Assembly: GCF_947488945.1 (NCBI RefSeq)
Contig: NZ_CANLBS010000019.1
Location: 1-64,000 of the forward strand
Source: an uncultured Streptomyces sp.
GTDB lineage: Bacteria > Actinomycetota > Actinomycetes > Streptomycetales > Streptomycetaceae
DNA: 64,000 nt
Reading direction: 5' to 3'
Position numbers and translations under genes: made by a program. Each line of letters opens with the position of its first letter. Positions within the stretch are counted from its first letter, which is position 1. Positions 59,843 to 64,000 of this stretch are shown one piece after another. The notes under the pieces were generated by a model. The model was not told the DNA's origin, did not search any database, and saw nothing but the letters and a program-made list of their open reading frames with translations.

Positions 59843-60283
59843 GTGCCGATCGACTTGAAGTCCGACGCCGTCGGACCGGTGGACGTAGCGGTGGTCGTGT
59901 TCGAGGGAAACCGGTTCAACGGGGAGATCGCACCCGCTCTGCTGGAACTGCAGGCCAACGGCACGGTCCGGGTGCTCGATCTCGCTCTCGTCGGCAGGAG
60001 CCCCGACGGCTCGGTCGACGTCGTCGAGTTGGAGGACGCCCGGCTGACCGAAGCGTTCGGTCCGGTCGCCGGAGCCAGGTTCGACCTGCTGAGCGACAAG
60101 GACCTGCACGCGGTCGCCGACTCGCTGGCGCCCGGCTCCTCGGCACTCGTGGTGGCGTGGGAGAACAGCTGGGCCACCCGTCTCGCGACCGCTCTGCGGC
60201 AGTCGCACGGAGAGATGGTCCTGCTGGAGCGCATCCCGCGGGAGGACGTCGAACGCGCCATCGCCTCGCTCGACGAGCAGTGA
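59843..60283 (+). CDS. DUF6325-family protein
   Basis: This 146-residue protein contains VGPVDVAVVVFEGNRFNGEI, GTVRVLDLALVGRSPDGSVD and a C-terminal helix pair (ALVVAWENSWATRLATALRQ). I recognise it as the DUF6325 family, small actinomycete proteins often found together with SHOCT-domain proteins as here. Function unknown. GTG 59843 follows a GAGAGG-rich segment. The SHOCT gene follows after 23 bases. Confidence 0.78.
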   Translation: MPIDLKSDAVGPVDVAVVVFEGNRFNGEIAPALLELQANGTVRVLDLALVGRSPDGSVDVVELEDARLTEAFGPVAGARFDLLSDKDLHAVADSLAPGSSALVVAWENSWATRLATALRQSHGEMVLLERIPREDVERAIASLDEQ

Positions 60284-60306
60284 CACACGGAACGAAGGGA
60301 ACGATC

Positions 60307-60615
60307 ATGCCTCGACGCATGGGACGACCGGGCCTGCTGGGCACAATGGCCCGCACCGCCGTCATCACGGGCACCGCGGGCGCGGTGTCCAACCGTGTGC
60401 AGGAGCGGGCCGACCGGCGGTACGCCCAGCAGACCAGCGGCGGGCCCCAGCAGTACACCGACCCGGCCCCGGTCCAGCCGCCGCCCGCACCCGGCGCGGG
60501 CCCCTCGGCCCCCGACCGGGTCTCGCAGCTCACCGCCCTCGCAGATCTGAAGAACCAGGGGCTGTTGACGGAGGAGGAGTTCGCGGCCGAGAAGGCCAAG
60601 ATCATCAACTCCTGA
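60307..60615 (+). CDS. SHOCT-domain protein
   Basis: This 102-residue protein has an N-terminal glycine-rich hydrophobic stretch (GLLGTMARTAVITGTAGAVS), a Pro/Gln-rich linker and a C-terminal SHOCT domain (LADLKNQGLLTEEEFAAEKA). SHOCT domains are short helical oligomerisation units. The N-terminus could associate with the membrane. It is co-transcribed with the DUF6325 gene. ATG 60307 has AAGGGAA 6 bases upstream. Confidence 0.82.
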   Translation: MPRRMGRPGLLGTMARTAVITGTAGAVSNRVQERADRRYAQQTSGGPQQYTDPAPVQPPPAPGAGPSAPDRVSQLTALADLKNQGLLTEEEFAAEKAKIINS

Positions 60616-60762
60616 CGCACGCAGGCCGGTACGCCCCCGGACGGTACGGCGGCAGGCGTGCGGCGGCACACTCGTGCGCGCCGGCCACCACGCCCGCGGC
60701 CGGGTTGCCGCCCGCGGCCGATGCGGGATGGTGAGAGGGGGTCGGCGAAGGGAGCGAAGGTG

Positions 60763-62865
60763 GTGAGCGGTTCCATCGACGACACCGCGGTACTGGAGGC
60801 GCTGTTCGCCAACGCCCCTCTCGGCCTGTTCGTCTTCGACGCCGACCACCGGGTCTCGCGCTACAACCCCTCCGGCAGGGGCATGCGAGGGCTGTCCGCC
60901 GAGGAGGTCCTCGGGCACCCGATCGAAGAGTTCGCCCCCGGTCTCGACCCGGACGCCGTCAAGGCGCTGATCGACGAGGTACTCGCGACCGGCGAGCCGC
61001 TGCGGGGCCGACTGGTACGAGGGCGGTCGCCGTCGGCCCCCCACCCCACCCTCGCGCTGCAGGTGTCGCTGTTTCCCCTGGACGACCCCCAGGCCGGTAC
61101 GCGGCGTCTGGTGGGAGTCGTCGAGGACGTCACCGAGCAGCAGGCGGCCGCGGACCGGCTGGCCGTCCTCAGCCGGATGCACACGGCTTTGGGCACCACG
61201 CTGGAGACCGGTGCCGTCACCGACGGACTCGTGGGGGTGCTGGTGCCCGCCTTCGCCGACGCCGCCAGCGTCGACCTGCTGGACGACGACGGGGGTCCGG
61301 GGACCGGCTCCGCCGGGGTGTCGCCGCAGGGTGCGCCCCTGCGGCGGATGTCCTTCGCGCCCGCGGACGCCGGACGCAGCCGGGAGGACGGCGGCAGCCG
61401 TCCGTTCCCGTTCGCCACCCCTTACACCCAGGCCCTCGGCGACGCCCGTGCCCGCCTCGTGGAGGTGTCGCGGGACACGCCGTGGCTGGCCGCGGCCCCG
61501 GACGGATTCGCCCCCCTGATGAACGCCGGCGTGCACTCCATGATCGTCGCTCCTCTTGTCGTCCGGGAGACCGTGATCGGTCTGCTGACCCTGTACCGCC
61601 ACCGTCCGGAGCCCTTCGAGGAGGCCGACCTGGACGTGGCGCGCCAGGCGGCCGCCACCGCCTCCGCGCACGTGGACAACGCCCGCAGCTATCAGCGCGA
61701 GCGCACCGTGGCGACCGCACTGCACCGCAGGCTCCAGCCCGGCGCGATTGCCGACCTCACGGCCGTGGAGACCGCTCACGTCTACCTTCCCGAGCGGGCG
61801 GGCGGCGGCTGGTTCGACGTGGTGCCGCTGTCCGGGGCCCGCGTCGCGCTGGTGGTGGGCGAAGTGGCCGGCCAGGGAATCGAAGCGGCGGCCACGATGG
61901 GGCAGCTCCGGATCGCGCTGCGCACGCTGGCCCTGCAGGACCTGGAACCGGACGAGATGCTCACCCACCTCGACGAGGTCGCCGCGCAGATCGCGAGAGA
62001 CACGGGCCGCGGCGGGGACACCGGGGGCGGTCGGGACGCCGATGTCGCGACGTGCGCCATCACCGTCTACGACCCGGTCTCCCGGCACTGCACCATGATC
62101 CGCGCCGGTCACCCCGCGCCGCTGATCGTCGCCCCCGACGGGTCCCGCCACACGGTCGACGTCCCCGAAGGACCGCCCCTGGGATCGGGCGGCGGCAGGT
62201 CGTACGCGGGCGTCGAGACGGAACTCCCGCAGGGCAGCCTGATCGCCCTCCACACCCTCGGCCTCCTCGACGCGTACGACGACGACCGCGCGAGCGCCGT
62301 GCACACGCTGGCGAACGTGCTCGCCTCGACGACCCGGCCGCTGGAGGAGCTGTGCGACACCGCCGTCTACCGCATGGCGCCGTCGCGTCAGAACGACGCC
62401 GTGCTGCTGCTCGCCCGCACCCGGGCGGTGCCGCGCGACCGGGTGGCGGACTGGTCCCTGCCCGCCGACGCGTCCGTCGTCGCCACCACACGCAAGCTGG
62501 TCGACCGTCAGCTCGCCGCCTGGCAGTTGGACGAAGCGGTGTTCAACACCGAACTGGTCGTCAGCGAACTCGTCACCAACGCGATCCGCTACGGCACCGG
62601 TCCGGTGCGTCTGCGGCTCGTGCACGACCGGGGCCGGCTGCTGTGCGAGGTCACGGACGCCAACAGCGCCAGCCCGCACCTGCGCCACGCGCGGGAGAGC
62701 GACGAGGGCGGACGCGGGCTGTACATCGTCATGCGCCTCAGCGCCCGCTGGGGCGTGCGCCACGGCCGCAGGGACAAGACCATCTGGTCCGAGCAGCGCC
62801 TGGACGAACTGACGGAGGAGGTTCCGCAGGCCGCGTTCGACCTGGACGACGTCCCGGAACTGTGA
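60763..62865 (+). CDS. PAS-GAF-SpoIIE-like protein with degenerate phosphatase site and intact ATPase domain
   Basis: This 700-residue protein has PAS (LFANAPLGLFVFDADHRVSR), GAF (residues about 130-300), SpoIIE/PP2C (about 320-550) and RsbW-like ATPase domains (LVVSELVTNAIRYG, DEGGRGLYIVMRL). All four usual phosphatase metal ligands are changed: GGDWFD is GGGWFD (G349), GDVxGHG is GEVAGQG (E367), TDGL is TLGL (L499), and GDDVT is QNDAV (N544). The fold looks kept but activity should be lost. The related protein encoded at 33292-36027 keeps all four. It may act as a pseudo-phosphatase scaffold joined to an active kinase. GTG 60763 is preceded by GGGAG; ATG 60721 is possible. Confidence 0.8.
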   Translation: MSGSIDDTAVLEALFANAPLGLFVFDADHRVSRYNPSGRGMRGLSAEEVLGHPIEEFAPGLDPDAVKALIDEVLATGEPLRGRLVRGRSPSAPHPTLALQVSLFPLDDPQAGTRRLVGVVEDVTEQQAAADRLAVLSRMHTALGTTLETGAVTDGLVGVLVPAFADAASVDLLDDDGGPGTGSAGVSPQGAPLRRMSFAPADAGRSREDGGSRPFPFATPYTQALGDARARLVEVSRDTPWLAAAPDGFAPLMNAGVHSMIVAPLVVRETVIGLLTLYRHRPEPFEEADLDVARQAAATASAHVDNARSYQRERTVATALHRRLQPGAIADLTAVETAHVYLPERAGGGWFDVVPLSGARVALVVGEVAGQGIEAAATMGQLRIALRTLALQDLEPDEMLTHLDEVAAQIARDTGRGGDTGGGRDADVATCAITVYDPVSRHCTMIRAGHPAPLIVAPDGSRHTVDVPEGPPLGSGGGRSYAGVETELPQGSLIALHTLGLLDAYDDDRASAVHTLANVLASTTRPLEELCDTAVYRMAPSRQNDAVLLLARTRAVPRDRVADWSLPADASVVATTRKLVDRQLAAWQLDEAVFNTELVVSELVTNAIRYGTGPVRLRLVHDRGRLLCEVTDANSASPHLRHARESDEGGRGLYIVMRLSARWGVRHGRRDKTIWSEQRLDELTEEVPQAAFDLDDVPEL

Positions 62866-64000
62866 TCACGCCTCGTCGTGTCGCGTGGCGGCGGGGCTCC
62901 GGCCCCCGGCACCTGCCGGGGGCACGTCCCGCAGGTGCTCCAGGCGGTGCCGGGCCGTCAGCAGATGCCGGGGATCGAGTGCGGGCAGCGCGCTCAGCAG
63001 AGCGATCAGGTCCGGCCCGCACTCACGGGCGCGGACGGGGTCCGCGATCTTCGTCCAGCAGTAGTGGGCGCTCCGTGCGGTGGTGAGCACCTCGGGATCG
63101 TCCGGAGCCTGGTGCGCGAGGCGGGTCCGTCCGGCGCTGATCCAGAGCTGCGTCGCCAGCACCAGGTTTCCCTCCTCCTTGGCCAGGTCGGCACGGATCT
63201 CGACCCAGTGGGTCGCCTGGGGCGAGTCGGTCCCGAAGGTCTGCAGGATGTGCGTCTCCCACACCTGGGCGAGGCGGGCGGCCTCGACGAAACGCCGCTG
63301 CCGGGCGAGGGCGTGGAGCCAGGGCCGCGGGTCCTGCTCGTCGGGAGCGGCCGGCGCCCCCTGGGCGGGACCGGGCTGCCGCACCGGGACCGGCGCCCGT
63401 CCGGCGGTCTCCGGCACGGCGGGCGGGACGCCGGGCGTCGGACGGGGATGTGGGCGTGAGGGCTCCGCGGAAGGCTCCGGGATCCGGCGGGACTCGTCCC
63501 CGCCGGAGGCACGGTCCTGCGGGGGCGTGGACGCGACGGGCGGCTGAGCCGGCGTCACGAGAGGGCTCGCGTGACGCTGTCCGACGCCCGGAGCGGCGAG
63601 CTGCGGAGCACTCGGCACGACGAACGCGCCGGGAGGCAGCGCGGCGGCGCCGACGGCCAGGGCGTGCAGCCGGGAGTCGGCGGGGCGTCGGGGCGAACGG
63701 CGGAGCTGCTCGATCCAGGCCCGGGTGTAGGTGCTGACGTGACCGTCGTCGGGACCGGGGAAGCCGGGCGGGGCGACGGTGCCGTACACCTCGACGGAAT
63801 CGGGCGCGGGCATCGCACCGTACTCCCGCAGCAGCGGCCAGGCCGCCTTGTCCGCCGCGAGGTCGATCAGGACCGTGGTCAGACCGGCCGGGCGGTGCCG
63901 CAGCTCGGTACCCAGCCATTCCCAGGGCAGCGCGGTGTACCGGGCCGTCGCCGCCGTGGTGCCCGCGAGCGCGAAGCAGAGCTGGTGGCTGCGCCGGTCG
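62866..64000 (-). CDS. Protein of unknown role, running off the window (partial)
   Basis: The open frame continues unbroken to the window edge, so the true start lies beyond it. The visible part begins DRRSHQLCFALAGTTAATAR, then TTVLIDLAADKAAWPLL and DSVEVYGTVAPPGFPGPDDG. A long Pro/Ala-rich linker and a helical C-terminal domain follow (ARQRRFVEAARLAQVWETHI, EEGNLVLATQLWISAGRTRL) that resembles TPR-like repeats. The first part could be a caspase-like or other signalling fold, but I cannot assign it. It converges with the SpoIIE-like gene with no gap between the stops. Confidence 0.6.
   Translation of the reverse strand, partial: DRRSHQLCFALAGTTAATARYTALPWEWLGTELRHRPAGLTTVLIDLAADKAAWPLLREYGAMPAPDSVEVYGTVAPPGFPGPDDGHVSTYTRAWIEQLRRSPRRPADSRLHALAVGAAALPPGAFVVPSAPQLAAPGVGQRHASPLVTPAQPPVASTPPQDRASGGDESRRIPEPSAEPSRPHPRPTPGVPPAVPETAGRAPVPVRQPGPAQGAPAAPDEQDPRPWLHALARQRRFVEAARLAQVWETHILQTFGTDSPQATHWVEIRADLAKEEGNLVLATQLWISAGRTRLAHQAPDDPEVLTTARSAHYCWTKIADPVRARECGPDLIALLSALPALDPRHLLTARHRLEHLRDVPPAGAGGRSPAATRHDEA

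Noticed and set aside
58066..62763. A very long open frame (over 1500 codons) on the minus strand, opposite the M20 to SpoIIE-like genes
   Set aside because: It is an antisense shadow of GC-rich genes: it crosses several real genes and intergenic gaps and its product is low-complexity, Arg/Gly/Val-rich, with no domain.

Overview
The window reads as chromosomal DNA of a Streptomyces or a very close relative. It is very GC-rich, many starts are GTG with purine-rich ribosome sites, genes often overlap at ATGA or GTGA, and the content is typical of the genus: several SpoIIE-type phosphatases and STAS proteins, a SigB/F/G-type sigma factor, GAF-ANTAR protein, SCO4225-type membrane protein, Tat-exported enzymes and many secreted peptidases. 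Apart from an exonuclease III gene there is little core metabolism, so this looks like an adaptive region. I saw no rRNA, tRNA, CRISPR array, intact insertion sequence or prophage.

Layout. 1-5.1 kb: the end of a tectonin-repeat protein, then a signalling island: a STAS protein, an overlapping run of NarL-type regulator, PAS histidine kinase and receiver-only regulator, and on the other strand a coupled pair of MEDS-sensor proteins, one ending in a STAS domain and one in an RsbW-like ATPase. 5.5-8.7 kb: a gluABCD-type amino-acid ABC importer. 8.8-18.8 kb: housekeeping and catabolic genes (two SDRs, a Clp-N/HTH protein with its own palindrome, exonuclease III, MBL hydrolase, PcaL fusion, HEAT-like protein, secreted PAF-acetylhydrolase-like lipase, TetR), plus a decayed transposase end and a decayed SGNH hydrolase. 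19.3-24 kb: a large secreted subtilase facing a TrmB/LuxR-type regulator.

24.8-33.2 kb is a phosphonate-use cluster: GntR/UTRA regulator, HpnZ-type dehydrogenase, a PhoD phosphatase with an extra N-terminal domain, PhnD-PhnC-PhnE importer and phosphonoacetate hydrolase PhnA. A similar palindromic motif lies upstream of three of its transcription units, and this is the best-supported regulon in the window. The importer would bring in the phosphonate, PhnA would split phosphonoacetate to acetate and phosphate, and PhoD would release phosphate from esters outside the cell.

33.3-43.8 kb returns to regulation: a sensor SpoIIE phosphatase, a Tat-exported FAD amine oxidase-like protein, a cell-wall-anchored zinc peptidase next to a remarkable sigma factor / zinc-finger anti-sigma / transmembrane / ricin-lectin fusion, a SigB-like sigma factor and a GAF-ANTAR protein. 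44-50.4 kb: Rieske oxygenase, DUF4394 protein, two related small secreted proteins (the first broken by what looks like a 13-bp duplication), a family protein of unknown role and a second TrmB/LuxR regulator. That regulator is divergent from a secreted M4 peptidase (50.5-53.4 kb) across a perfect 14-bp palindrome. 53.6-59.7 kb: an AroM / IclR / OPT transporter / DUF917 / M20 peptidase module, probably for uptake and breakdown of a peptide-like compound. 59.8-64 kb: DUF6325 and SHOCT proteins, a SpoIIE-type protein whose phosphatase metal ligands are all changed while its ATPase domain looks intact, and a gene running off the window end.
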